A stretch of 64,000 bases of DNA from Benincasa hispida (Eukaryota > Streptophyta > Magnoliopsida > Cucurbitales > Cucurbitaceae). The notes under the pieces were generated by a model, which saw nothing but the letters and a program-made list of their open reading frames with translations, did not search any database and was not told where the DNA came from. Shown piece after piece: positions 22,810 through 35,597 of the stretch (its first letter is position 1; the number at the start of each line of letters is the position of its first letter). The position numbers and the translations under genes were made by a program. The stretch is taken from positions 3,392,468 through 3,456,467 of the forward strand of contig NC_052355.1 of assembly GCF_009727055.1 (NCBI RefSeq), read 5' to 3'.

Positions 22810-25800
22810 CTAGACAAGATGTCGCATGTCCCGCAAACCTAGACTCTCTAGGTGACCCTCAAACACTTTAGCTGTGAGGGCCTTTGTAAAGGGATCAGCA
22901 ATGTTGTGCTTCGATGTGATCTTCTTCACTATCAAATCACCGCGATGCATAATCTCCCTGATCAGGTGATATTTTCGTTCGATGTGCTTACCTCGACGAT
23001 GACTCTGAGACTCCTTTGAATTTGCCACAGCCCCGTTGTTATCACAATAAAGAGTGATAGGCAAATCCATGTTTGGAACAACTTCCAGTTCTGAAAGGAA
23101 TTTTCCTCAGCCAAACAGCCTCCTTAGCTAATTCACACGCGACTAAGTATTTGGCTTCCATAGTGGAGTTTGCGATGCATCCTTCCTTGATGTTTCACCA
23201 GACTACAGCCCCTCCATTCCGAGTAAACACTGACCTCGATGTAGATTTGCGAGAATATCTATCGGTCTAAAAGTTAGAGCTTATGTATCATGTAAGGATC
23301 AGATCCTTATCTCCATACACAAGCATGTAGTCCCTCGTTCTCTGAAGATACTTGAGGATCGTCTTATCCACCGTCTAGTGATCAAATCCTGCATTGGATT
23401 GATTCCGACTCACAATCCCTACTACATAACAAATGTCGGGTCTGGTACACAACATTGCATACATCAAGCTTCCTACAGCAGAAGCATAGGGAATCCATCT
23501 CATCTACTCAACCTCTTGCGGTGTCTTAGGACATTGATCCTTAAACAGAACGATTCCATGGCTGAAGGGTAACAAACCCATCTTGGAATCCTGCATCTTG
23601 TACCTGATCAACATTTGATCAATGTACGATGCCTGAGACAGGGCTAACCATTTATTCTTACGATTCCGAATGATCTGGATCCCTAGAACATATTGTGCCT
23701 CACCTAAATCTTTTATTTGGAACTAGGCAGCTAGCCATTTCTTAATGTCAGTCAAATACCCTACATCATTCCCAATGAGTAGGATATCATCCACATACAG
23801 TATCAGGAATGCTACTGAGCTGTTGATGATCTTCTTGTAAACACAAGGCTCATCAACATTCTGATCAAAGCCAAATGACTTGACCGTAGTGTCAAATCTG
23901 ATTTTCCAAGATCTAGATGCTTGTTTCAGCCCATAAATGGACCTATTAAGCTTGTGAACTCTTTGCTCTTGATCTGGAACTATGAACCCCTCTGGTTGAG
24001 TCATATAGATGGTCTTCTCAAGATTACCATTAAGAAAGGCAGTCTTGACGTCCATTTTCCATATTTCATAATCATAAAATGTGGCTATGAACAAGAGAAT
24101 CCTAATAGACTTGAGCATGACAACAGGTGAGAAAGTTTCCTCATAGTCAACTCCCTAACCTGGGTATAACCCTTTGCCATGAGTCTAGCCTTAAAGGTTT
24201 GCACCTTTCCATCTACACCTCTCTTAGCGATCCACTTGCACCCAATAGGTCTTACCCCATCAAGTGGATCAACCAGCTCCCAGATGTTATTGAAGTACAT
24301 AGACTCCATTTCTTGGTTCATGGCTTTAACCCATTCATCTTTGTCAACATCCTTCATTGCTTTCTTAAAAGACAATGGATCCTCAACCTCGTCATTCGTA
24401 ATGACGTTTTAGGCTTCAGTAAAACCCATCTAGCCATCCGGTGGGATCATAACCTTCCCACTATGTCGAGGCAGTCTCAATTCTTAAGCTGGTTGACTAA
24501 ACGTTCCAGCCTCAACAACTCTTATTGATCTATCGGCTTGTTCAACAACTTTTGTTGAACCCGTAGTAGTCTCAGCCTTACTAGAGATCTCACGTAAAAC
24601 TAGTTTACTTTGTGGCTTATGATCCCTCATTTGGCCTTCTTCCAAGAAGATAGCATTTGTAGAAACAAACACTTTGTTCTTACTCGAATCATAGAAATAT
24701 CCACTTCTCATTTCCTTGGGGTAGCCAACAAAGAGGCAAACCCTTAAACACAGTTCTAACTTCTTTGGGTTAATCACTAGCACATGTGCCAGACAAACCC
24801 ACATCTTAAAGTGGTGTAAACTACCTTTATAGCCTTTCCATAACTCAAAAGTTGTTTTAGAAACACTTTTCGAGGGAACGTTGTTCAGGATATAACATGC
24901 AATCTACACTGCATAGTCCCAAAGTGAGCCTGGAAGATGAGTGTAACTCATCATAGACCGAACCATGTCCAACAAGGTTCTGTTTCTCTTTTTAGATACA
25001 CCATTCTGCTGAGGTGTACCAGGGGCCGAGAGTTGGGATGCAATCCCATGTTCTATCATATAGTTCTAGAATTGGAGGTCCATATACTCTCCACCACGAT
25101 AAAATCGTAGTGTTTTTATCTTCTTATCTAACAAGTTTTAAACTTCAGCCTTATACTCCTTGAACTTGTCAAGAGCTTCAGACTTACGTTGCATTAGGTA
25201 GAGATACCCAAACCTTGAATAATCATCTATGAAAGAGATGGAATATTCATAACTACCTCAAGCTCTAACATTTATTAGACCACAAAGGTCTGAATGTACA
25301 AGCTCCAAGGCTTCATTGGCTCTGTAACCTTTTCCAGTAAAAGGTCGTTTAGTCATCTTGCCTTCGAGGCATGATTCACATACCGGCAAGGAGTTTTCTT
25401 CTAAACTCTTTAGAAGTCCACTTTTCACCAACTTCTCAATCCTATTGAGGTTGATGTGACCTAATCTAAGATGCCAAAGATGGGCATTTTCTTTAGGAGA
25501 AACCTTTGGTCTTTTAGCTGTTGTTGTCGTACTGAACATTTCAGTGTAAAATAAGGCTTTTATGACTAACAACCTTAATACATATAAGTTATTTTTCTTT
25601 GAACCATAACCAATCTCCATTCCATTCTTTAAAATTTTGTTCTAAAAAAAAAGAGACGATATAACCTTTTTTAATGGGACAAGAAACCGAGATTAAGTTC
25701 CTCTTAATATGAGGAACTACAAAAACATTATCCAGTAATAGATAACGTTTCTTGTCAACAAATAACTTCAGCTTGCCTACAGCAACAGCTGAAACAGCCT

Positions 25801-25943
25801 CACAGTACCAACTCAAAGAGTCGTCTCTCCCTGTGGCAACGTTTTTCAGGAACTGAATCCTTGGTAAGATGAATTTACATGATTGGTAACACCCGAATCA
25901 AGGATCCAGGCAGATTCATTATTCTCTACCAGACACATCTAGT
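22810..25943 (-). pseudogene. Copia-2 pol remnant (protease to RNase H)
   Basis: On the minus strand: protease remnant about 25943-25840, which keeps WILDSGVTNHV with its Asp. Then the pre-integrase region (25816-25258), with the HHCC zinc-binding pattern (HLRLGH ... CESC), and the first integrase Asp in VHSDLCG. The integrase core (25257-24805) is degraded, followed by a linker (24804-24484). The reverse transcriptase N-terminal part is 24375-24085 and its core 24118-23723, with MDVKTAFLNGNL and YVDDILL. RNase H is 23160-22810, with LYCDNNGAVANS and HNIADPFTKAL. A frame change near 24120 splits the reverse transcriptase, and another separates the RNase H parts. Gag is absent. Less damaged than Copia-1 in the active sites that remain. 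Confidence 0.85.
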
Positions 25944-28509
25944 TTCGCAATGACACTTCAATGGTTTAAGACAAAAGCCACCAAAGGGAGGTCAGTTATC
26001 CTTCCGTTGAATTGAGAAGATTTTAACCAGTCATTAATACCAGAACAACTCTTGCTCCTATAACAACTAGCCATCATTGATTTGGCCAAGAGATTATTAA
26101 CTTACTTAACAACCTCTCGTAAGTGTGACCCGCCATTTTAGGCCCTAGAGGTCCGCCCCAAAAAGCCAATCCGAATGGAAAAAATCCGATTGAGGCAAAA
26201 CCTAAAGCGACCCTATCCATTTCTGGAGTTCACCTTGATCTTGACCAACTACATAAAACCCATCCGAAGGGGACAGTCACAAGGCGCTGTGAGGGAGTAC
26301 AGAATAATCTGACGGTGTGAACCAATGATAGAGACCATAGGACGTGTTAACATCACCCTTCACCCACTTACTATAAACACTATCTCCGTCCACCTTGATA
26401 TTGACTCATGCAAACACCATCCGAAAGCACCACGAGGCCAAGCATGAATCTCACGGTGTGAACATTCAGGAAGAAACGTGAGTGGAATCATAGACATATC
26501 AGATACATCTCTTCCTCCCAGACTCTTCCTTCCACAGAGTATTTTATAACTTAGGGTTTAGCTTACTTAGAAAAAACACGGCTAAGGATTTTAACTAAGT
26601 GATTTTTAGGTTTTCCCAAGAGTAACTTTTACCTTGGATAGTTAAACAACTTTTGATCATCATCCATTAAACTCTTTAATGGAGTCTTTGACCAAATCGT
26701 CGCATGCTTCTTGAAAATCTGTCTAATTCACTTTTCTAGGTAGGTTCCCATGTAGGAGTGTTACGTTTTCGTCAACTTAAGAACCCCAGCCTAGCTAGAA
26801 CCCGCCTTAGACAAAAGATCCCTTATAGATAGATTTACAACAAATTTAATCTTTTATGCCAACCAATTTAATCCTATTAAACCAATTTTAAAAGATTAAT
26901 CTAAGTTGCTAACTCTTTTAAACCAGTTGCAATTTTAAAAGATTAATCTAAGTTGCTAAACTCTCTTGAACCAGTTGAACTTAGGTCTATCTCAATCCAA
27001 TTTTAAAACCCTTTTAAAAAACTTGAGTTCACCCTAAGTCTGCATGCAACTTTTCTTATTGATTTTAGGTCTAATTTCCTTTATAAAACTTATAAACGGA
27101 AACCAACACCATAATGCTAAGCTAACACATGTAAGGCATTCATAACGTTTATAAACAGCCTATGTGTCATGCTCAATGCATTGTCCATTCATTACTACTT
27201 TTGTTATACAACACTTATACAAAACAACAATGAAACAAGCAAAACATGCTTCCATTCACCCTTAGACTATAACACTTATAATAAAAGGATGATGCATGAT
27301 AATGCTCACTGCATGCAAAATATAACCCTTTTATTTCATGATGCATGCACATGCTTTCAAGTAATTTCTTCATGCTAGATTATAACAATTATAATACATG
27401 ATGCATGAATAATTGCACAACCTAAGGTGGGTTTTAAACTATATGTCAAACACTTTGGCATATAAGCACCATACATCACATGTATAAAAAACAAATGTTG
27501 ATGAACTGGGTAAAATTGTCTTAAAAGCACAAAAATTAAAGCTAACTATTACAAAAACAAGGAGTCTCCGGTTCAAACAGGCGAACTTGTGTCTGGAATC
27601 GCTGGGGCAAAGCATCGCGTCTCCAACCATCGTGTACTAAACTCTCTGCGATCGTCTACACGATAAAACAAATGATTTGCTCTATCGCTTAATGCTCCTA
27701 GAGGTAAACGATCGTTTAGTAATTACTATACGACCGTGTACCTTTTACTAAGTGATGAAGCTTGAGGTACGCGATCACTTAGCGCGCTTCATACAATGCC
27801 TGCCTTCCGCGATCGTCTAAACGACTACAATGCTGCAAAGCACATCACCTAAGAAATTGCTTAGCTAGCACCTCTGTATTGCATACGCGCGATCATGTAG
27901 GTAGTAACTAAGCGATGAGGCTTGCTAACTACATGATCGTCTAGTGCGTGCCTTTTACTAAACGATGAGNCTAACTACATGATCGTCTAGTGCGTGCCTT
28001 TTACTAAACGATGAGCATCACATGCTCCCACTACGATCGTCTACCTCCAGTGCTTACGTGATTGGGCAACCAACGCTACATGATAGAGTAAACGATTTAT
28101 CCCATCACTTTGCATTAGCTAAATGATCGTTTTGTAAATACTACACGATCTTTTAGAAAAATATAAACGATCGCTTAGTTAAATCTCAACGATCGTTACC
28201 TTAGGCTACATGATACGACCAACGCTTGGTCTTCTTCTTCATTAACAATCACATCTCCATGCTTCGAAACTTTATCACGAACGACTTGACTAACTCAAAC
28301 TCTTTGAATTACAGACTCGATTGCAAGTTAATTACGCCCAAAAAACACAGGGGCCCTTACAATTAATACTTTGTAATTGAAGAAAGCTTTAACTAAAGGA
28401 AATTAAACCCGAAACATTCATCAGCTTCATCCACAAATTCACTTAACGATTAAACAAAAATGCAGAAACCCACCTTTACTGTAAAATGAAGATCAACATA
28501 TACCTGTAA
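25944..28509 (-). other. Copia-2 leader
   Basis: Non-coding, collinear with 15790-17670 of Copia-1. It includes a cluster of CGATCGTTTA-like words at about 27650-28200 and a local 26-bp repeat near 26880-26960 (TTTTAAAAGATTAATCTAAGT twice). It contains the single-N join at 27970. Open frames 27169-27378 and 27439-27630 have no recognisable product. Confidence 0.65.
27925..28015. other. Single-N assembly join flanked by a 45-bp perfect repeat
   Basis: 27925-27969 and 27971-28015 are identical, with N at 27970 between them. This is what results when two overlapping contigs are joined without merging the overlap. Confidence 0.9.
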
Positions 28510-28533
28510 TATGTAAGTCTATGTCTATGTTAG

Positions 28534-30178
28534 TGATAACGGGCAGAAATGCATGTTATCATAGTGCTAAGTCCTTAAATAATGTTGGCTTGCGTTGCTA
28601 AAACATGTTGAATTGGGTCCATTAAGCATCAATTTCATAATATTGCGGCCGCATGCGTTCATCGCATAGGAACAGATTTTTGTATTCTTATGCAGAATAT
28701 GCATTGACGTAAGGCGGAAATTGCGATCATAGGAAATCATTGGTCGATCAAAGCATTACCGCAAGACTTTGCGGTGATCGTTTTCGCAAGCATTTGTTCA
28801 AGAAGGATTGCCACAACTTGGTCAACGCAACATGGTGAGCACATCTGGGTGAAAGGCTAATTAATCGCGATGGGACAAAAAGCTGATGACAGTTGAATCC
28901 GAATTAAGTTGATAGCCAGTTAACGATAAAAAGTACATTAAGCTTTTCGGTGACAAATATTTGGCACATCAGATAGGGGAATTAAAGCCGTCCCATCTGT
29001 GTAATCATGAGAGAGAAGCCGCCGTTCACCCTGAATGTTCTATAAATACCAAAGGAAACCTTCAGAAAAGGGCTTCACGATCCTACGGGTTCAGCTGTTG
29101 TTTACCATTCACCAGTTCAAAATTTCATACATTCGGATCGCACGTCTTTGTTCATAGTTTCCTTTCGTTTCAAGGCGGATGCGAGAGAGGAAGGTTGTGC
29201 TGACAGATCATTTCGATAAGCTTGGGAGAGTGCCAAAAGATTTAAGGATAGAGAGAGGGTCGATGCCTACGGAAGCAAGAACATCTTTGGAACCGAATAG
29301 AGATTTACAGTGTAAAAGCCTCGGTCAGCAAGGAATTGCTACCAGGCTCTCTATACTTTCAGCTTCCATTATTATTTTGTACTCAACTCATTTATCGAAA
29401 TGGAATTCACTTCTCTATATCTGTTCACTCTCTGTTATTTATGCATGAGTAGCTAAATCTATTAAATTGGTTGAGAAGTATGTAGCTACCACAACTAGGA
29501 AATCTTCCTTCTATGCGATTATCTTGTATTATGTATGCTTCATTCGTCCATTACAGATACTCGGGAGAGTAGTCTAAGGACAAGATCTAGGCTTGAGAAG
29601 GTCAGGTTAGAATCTAGGCTCGAGAGAGTCAGATTAGAATGCATAATCAAGAGATAGGAGTTTAGGAATAGGCACTAATTGTCTGCGGTCACCTTGCCTT
29701 TATGTATTTTGCAACATCGCATAGGGAAAGAGTAGAGACTTAGGGATAAGCTCTATGGACACTTTTCCATTCAACACATGTGTCCTAGACTTAGAAGCAT
29801 CGCATTTGCATTGGAAAATGACTTGTTGTGCATGGTTGTAGCATGATCGCATAGTCTAACGCATTCCCAAGTAACACTAGCTAAAGACCTTCTCAACCCG
29901 TTCATCCGCATACTCAGTGCATCTATCACATAACTGACTTTTCTAAAATCCGCCGCATTTGTTTATTTTTCATTAATGCAATCAATAACCTCAACAATAA
30001 TTCATTTATTTAGTTACCGCAAAGTTTTCCTAAAAATTACCAATGCAACCTATTTTCACAAGTCCCTGAGTTCGACCCTGGACTTACCAGGAAACTCAGT
30101 GGAGTTTACACTTGGATTCCGCCGAGGAAACTTGAGTGCTCAATGCAATTTCACCATCGCATATCATCCATAGCATCA
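28534..30178 (+). repeat. 5' LTR of the Athila-type element
   Basis: 1645 bp. It is closely similar to the 3' LTR throughout and lacks an 18-bp stretch near the end that the 3' LTR has (after CATCCATA). The first 28 bases form a 7-bp inverted pair, TGATAAC ... GTTATCA. Open frames at 28961-29203 and 29179-29448 recur in the 3' LTR and are not recognisable proteins. Confidence 0.9.
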
Positions 30179-30184
30179 AGTTTT

Positions 30185-30202
30185 TGGCGCAGTTGCCGGG
30201 GA
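30185..30202 (+). other. Primer binding site, tRNA-Asp type
   Basis: TGGCGCAGTTGCCGGGGA matches the complement of the plant tRNA-Asp 3' end (TGGCGCCGTTGCCGGGGA) with one mismatch. It lies six bases after the LTR end. tRNA-Asp priming is typical of the Athila lineage. Confidence 0.85.
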
Positions 30203-30348
30203 CTTCGGCAAAATAGTGTGCTAACGGTAATTTTTCTGAATTCTTTGAAGACTCTCAATCTCTGGCGAATTACGACCCGGAGATTTAGAGGACGTTTAGA
30301 CGGTGATTGAGAGACTGCCAACAATAACCACAGTCAGATAAAGAAGAG

Positions 30349-32059
30349 ATGGCGGAGCAGCCTGGAAACGGAGCACCAAACGAAAACAATGTCATGGCGA
30401 ATCCAATCCTGCTGGCAAACGATCATAATAGACCCACTAGGGACTATGCATCATCAAACCTCTATGATTTCTCTCCAGGAATCATGAGGCCTGCCCTTGA
30501 TGGAAGCAGATTCGAAATGAAATCGGTGATGCTGTAGATGATCCAGACTGCAGGACATTTGGAGGCCGACGTGGCGAGGACCCGCACGCCCACCTCCAAA
30601 GCTTTATTGAAATCTGCAATACTTTTGTGTTCCCGAATATCTCTGTCGAAGAAGATCGACCAACTTTGTTCCCATTTTCTCTTTGTGATCAGGTAAGGAA
30701 ATGGACGTATTCTCTTGATCCGAGAGAGATCACTTCTTGGGAATAGGTCGTGGAGAAGTTTATGAAGAAATACTTTCCGCCTACTGAGAATGCTAGACGA
30801 AGGAAACTCATAAAAAATTTTGAACAAGACATGGATGAATCACTCCGTGATGCCTAGGCGAGGTTTAAGAGGTTGGTCGGGGATTTTCCACAGAATGGTT
30901 TGCCAGACTGCCTTCAGATGGAAATTTTTTATCATGGTTTGAATCCCGCTTCGTAGACTACTACCAATGCGGCAGCCGCTGGTGGTCTGCTTGAGAAAAC
31001 GTATGATAAGGCGAAGAATATCTTGGATCGCATCTCTAAAAACCATGAAGACTGGAGAGAAAGTGACCAAAGATTGAGAATCAAAGACAATGACGAAAGT
31101 AATGGTGCTATTGCCTCACTACAAAATCAGAAGATCGAAACGATGAACTTAATTCAGGGAATTACGATCAGCAGCCCAACATTGCAAAATGGCAAATCAA
31201 TGTAATCAATCAAAACACCGTAAGGTGTGTGACTTGCGGTGATGGGCATACGATGGAAGAATGCCCGCAAAATCCACAATCCGTTTACTTTGTGAAAAAT
31301 AATCCCTTTTCGAATACCTACAATCTCGAGTGGAGAAACCACCCCAAATTTGCATGGAAGAATCAACAACAGAACTTCCAATCCGTGGCGCAGAAAGAAG
31401 GGCCACCTGGATTTTTCCTACGCAACAACGGTTAGACAAGCAATCAAGCAAGTAGCTCACAACCACCGCAATCCTCTTCCTTGGAGAGCCTATTAAAGCA
31501 ATATATAGAGAAAAACGAAATTGTGCTTCAGAGTCAGGCTACGTCCATCCGCAATCTAGAGTTACAGATGGGCTAGATTGCAAGTGAGCTAAAGAGTATA
31601 CCGTAAGGGGCTTTGCCGAGTTCAACAGAAATCCCACGCAACTCGGAGGGATCAGGTAAAGAACAATGTTAGATTGTGACATTGCGAAGCGGGAAGACTG
31701 TGGAGGGAGAAAAGAAGGAGCTTAGTCGGACAGCTCCCATTGCGGCAGAACCTAAAATTGCGGTGACGGAAGAAGAAGAAAAGGAAAAAGAAGCAGTAGA
31801 GCCAGAGGATGCATCGACCTCAAAGCCAACTGAGACGGAGATTGTGAAAGTGCAGATACCCCCTTTCCCGCAGAGACTAAGGAAGAAAAAGAATGAAGAG
31901 GTACAGTACCAACATTTCCTGTCTATGTTAAAGCAATTACATATTAATATTCCTTTTAATGAAGTGATTGAGGAGATGCCTGCCTGCGTAAAGTTTCTGA
32001 AGGATATGGTAACCAAGAAGAGGGGCACTGGTAAGTTTGCCACGATGGTGCTAACTTAA
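30349..32059 (+). pseudogene. Athila-type gag, broken
   Basis: It starts MAEQPGNGAPNENN at 30349. The gag body follows with at least two frame changes: RPALDGSRFEMK, then LFPFSLCDQVRKW, FPPTENARRRKL, FYHGLNP and GGLLEKTYDKAKNIL. A zinc knuckle CVTCGDGHTMEEC (about 31230-31268) has the short C-x2-C-x3-H-x4-C spacing known in this lineage. The C-terminal part reads TLRSGKTVEGEKKE (from 31679) and ends in PQRLRKKKNEEVQYQHFLSM and KKRGTGKFATMVLT. In-frame stops lie at 30535, 30744, 30855, 30954, 31574 and 31604. Gag would form the particle that packages element RNA. Confidence 0.85.
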
Positions 32060-32399
32060 TGTTCAAAATCAATAATTCCACCGAAGATGAGCGATCCTGG
32101 GACATTTACTATACCATGCTCCATAGGAGGGCTGTACATCGAGCAAGCATTGTATGACGTTGGAGCCAGCATCAATTCGACCCTCTGTCGATTTTTAAGC
32201 AGCTGAATGTGGGGTAACTTGTCCCCACGACCGTGACTCTCCAACTAGCCCATCGATCTTTGGTGCATCCAGAGGGGAAGGTGAAGGATGTGTTGATCAC
32301 CATTGACAAATTTATCCTACCAGCCGACTTCATCATTTTATATTACGAGGCCGACAAGGATGTGCCCATCATACTGGGGTGACCATTTTTATCAATAGG
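32060..32399 (+). pseudogene. Athila-type aspartic protease, broken
   Basis: It follows gag and contains FTIPCSIGGLYIEQALYDVG with the active-site DxGAS motif (DVGASINS). Downstream is a strand region with TLQLAHRSL, GKVKDVLI, DKFILPADFIILYYEADKDV and PIILG, then a TGA at 32380 where relatives carry Arg (PIILGRPF). There is a frame break near 32190. The frame stops where antisense LTR sequence begins at 32400. Confidence 0.8.
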
Positions 32400-35300
32400 T
32401 GATGCTTGAATTTTATGAAGTGGAAATTATGGATGATATGTGTTGGTGGATTACATTGTGCACTCAAGTTTCCTCAGAGGAATCAGAGTGTAAATTCCTC
32501 TGAGTTTCCTGGTAAGTCCAGGGTCAAACACAGGGACTTGTGAAAATAGTTGCATTGATAATGTTTATGAAAACTTTGTGGTAACCAAGTAAATAAATAA
32601 AAGTGTGGGTGTGTTGTTGCGTTGATAAAAAAAAAGTGTAAATATATGCAGCGGATTTGAGAAAAATAGTTGCATTGATAGATGTAATAAGTATGCGATT
32701 AACGGGTTGAGAAGATCTTTAGCTAGCATTACTCGGGAATGCGTCAAACTTTGCGATCAGGTTATAACCATGCACAGCAAGTCATTTCCCAATGTAAATG
32801 CGATGCTCCTAAGTCTAGGACGCATGTGTTGAATGCAAAATGTCCATAGAGCTTATCACTAAGTCTCTACTCTTGTCCTATGCGTTGATGCAAAATGCAT
32901 GTAAGCAAGGTGACCGCATACAATCATATCTTATTGCTAAGATTCATGCAATGCGTTAATGACAAATAGTGCTCATTCCTAAGCACCTATCTCTCGTTTT
33001 TGTGTTCTAACCTGGTTCTTCCAAACCTAGATTCTAACCTGACCTTCCCAAGTCTAGATCTTGTCCTTAGGTTACCCTCCCGAGTATTTCTAATAAACGA
33101 ATGAAGCATACACAAACAAGATAATCACAAGGAATGAAGACTCCCTAGTTGTGCTAGCTAAATTCTTTTCAATCCATTCAACTGTTTTAGCTACACATGC
33201 ATAAATTACATAGAGTGAATAGATATAGAGGAAGATGTTCCGTTCTTATAACTAAATTGAGTACAAAATGATAATGAAAATTAAACATAGAGAGCCTGGT
33301 AGCAATTCCTTGCTGACCGAGGCTTTTTACACTGAATCTCTATTCTGATCTACAAATATTCCTGCTTCCACGAGCGTCGGCCCTCTCTCTATCTTGGAGC
33401 TTCCGGTGCTTTCCCAAGCTTGCCGGAACGATCTATTGGCACATCTTCTTCCTCACGTCCGCCTTAAAATGAAAGAAGACTATGGACAAAGACGCAAACT
33501 TGTAAAATGATGAAATAATCAACTTCTTCACCCCTTCTCTGAAGAATGCACTTGGTATTTATAGGGCATCAAAGGTGAAAGGCAGCTTCTCTCTCCTGGT
33601 TGTACAGATGGGACAGCTTTAATTCCTGACTGATGCGTCGGATAATTGTCACCGATAAAGCTGGATGTACTTTTTGACCATTATCTGCTATGAACTTAAT
33701 TTGGATTTGACTGCTGTCAGCTTTCCGTCCCATCGATCTTAATTGTCCTTTCATCTGGATGCGCCCACCAGGTTGCGGTGATTCTTCTTGGGTGAATGTT
33801 TGCGAGCACGACTAACGCAAAGTCTTGCGGTGAAGTTGCGCTTGACCAATGTATTCCTATGATCACATTCTTTGCATTGCATTAACGCATTATTCTAAAC
33901 AAAAATATAAAGATCAACTGCTCTAATGCATTGGACGCATGTAACCACAATATTATAGAATTTATGTTTAATGGACGCAATTTAACATATTTCATCAATG
34001 CAATCTGACATTGTTTAAGGATTCAGTACTATGATAACGTGCATTTCTACCCGTTATCACGCCCCCAAATTTAAACAATGCTTGTTCTCAAGCATAAGCT
34101 AAAGATTCCTTTAGCAAGTTAGCCGCAAAGTTCTTTCCCTAGATTTCTCAAGGATACTTCGTTCAAATCCTATAAGCCAGAATTTTCTTAAGTCTTATTC
34201 AAATCTCTTCCTAAAATACTTCTAAGACTTAGGGATTGCAAGCTTAACTTTCAAAACGACTTTACTGAATTTCGGAACATTGCATGATTTATTTCAAAGA
34301 GAAAATTTTCTACTGGGGTGTCAAATGATTTCTCCTTCCACAAAAATTTTCTTCATCGCTATTTTTTCTGATCTTGCACTGATCCGAGTGCCTTGCCTTC
34401 TTTTTGGCTTGCCCCCACGGGTCTCATGTGGACATCCAACTACGAGTAGTGCACTCTTTCTCATACTAAATCATACCAACTTGGCAGTGGAGTTGCAGCC
34501 ATTTATTTATGCGTTGATCCTGGTGACTTACTTTTGTTTTGGATTGCCCCCACGTGTGTCATGCAGACATCCAACTACGGGTAAGTACCTTCCACAACTT
34601 AACTCTTATCAACATGGGTTCCCCATTGCGTTGACAGTAGAGTTCCCCATTGCGTTGACAATGGAGTTGTTATTTTCAATTTTTTTATAGCAAGGTCGAA
34701 AATAAATACCATAAATACCTCACCTCAAAATTAAAATACAACAATGTCCTCATTGCCAAAAAAAATTAAAATAGGTCATGCGATGGTCATAGAATGCATT
34801 GTAAAGAGAGTTTGAAAGAAAGCTAGCAAACCCCTAACTTCTAGAAATATTTCATGAGGTGACTATCTTAAGATTTAAGTTGACTCTAGTATAGACCAAA
34901 GAGATAGAAACATATCATCATTGAAATCATACTTGGTGAAGAACAACATGCGGTAAACTACTAAATTTATCTACTCGACAAATGATTGCGGTAATCAGGG
35001 AGGATGCGGTGATAAAACTTTGAAAAATAACATGCAATGTGATAGCGCAAAATTTGAAATAAAGATAAGGAAGAGTACACCCCCAAATTTTGCGCTATCG
35101 TCCGCATTGAGTATTGATGCTTCCATCCTTGCGACGATCTTTGCTTCTGTGGATTGCGGTGATGGAATCATAATATTTGCTTGTTCTTGTAGTATCTCCT
35201 CAATCCTATGCCTTAATCCTTGTAAACAGACAAAGAGAGGGTCAAATGATTTCAAAACAAAACAACAATTTTTTTTTTTTTAGAGAGAAAAATAAGTAAA

Positions 35301-35597
35301 ATACAGCTAGTAGTAACATGACGAAGAGTTAATTGCTCAAGAGTTGAGTAAGGGATAGTCTGGGTTTTTCAACTTTGCGGAGGCTGTTTCTGGCTGAAAA
35401 TCTCCTCCACAATATGCTTTGATCCGTTGTCCATTAACTTTAAATGTTCGACTGCTATCCTCGGTGATTAGATCCACTGCACCATGTGGAAATACTTCTT
35501 TGATGATGAGGGACCAGACCAGCGTGATTTTAATTTTCCTGGGAAAAGCCGCAATCTTGAATTGAAAAGTAAGACCTTCTGCCCGATTTGGAGGTTT
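32400..35597 (-). mobile_element. Antisense sibling of the Athila-type element: 3' LTR and 3' internal region
   Basis: Minus strand: the LTR runs from 34059 (TGATAACGGGTAGAAATG) to 32400 (AAGCATCA). It is preceded by the polypurine tract (34060-34072) and by 3' internal sequence that mirrors 38100-39731. At 35597-35350 it encodes the C-terminal integrase tail ([19 protein letters not shown] onward), matching the plus-strand copy at 38090-38300. It is truncated at 35597. ATAGG (32395-32399) would be the left target site. The opposing copies create a large inverted repeat within the host element. Open frames here are not real genes. Confidence 0.8.

Larger units (their letters stand above)
20139..28509 (-). 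mobile_element. Copia-2: minus-strand Ty1/copia with gag deletion and no 5' LTR
   Basis: The 3' LTR is 20139-22712, pol remnants 22810-25943, and leader 25944-28509. The leader stops at CTGTAAAATGAAGATCAAC, just short of where the primer site would be (compare 17631-17694), and no 5' LTR follows. It sits inside flank segment X: X ends ...TATTATG at 20138 and resumes ATATGTAAG at about 28509. A large deletion at 25943/25944 removes gag. The element cannot move on its own. Confidence 0.8.

Noticed and set aside
28961..29448. Two overlapping frames in the Athila-type 5' LTR, present again at 40190-40650
   Set aside because: Their repetition reflects LTR identity; lengths differ between the two LTRs and no domain is seen.
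30185..30202. Possible tRNA gene fragment
   Set aside because: Only the complement of a tRNA 3' end is present, right after an LTR: a primer binding site.
34280..34690. 136-codon frame in the antisense Athila sibling
   Set aside because: Falls in the 3' untranslated region of that element, spanning its repeated block; not conserved in the mirrored copy as a frame.
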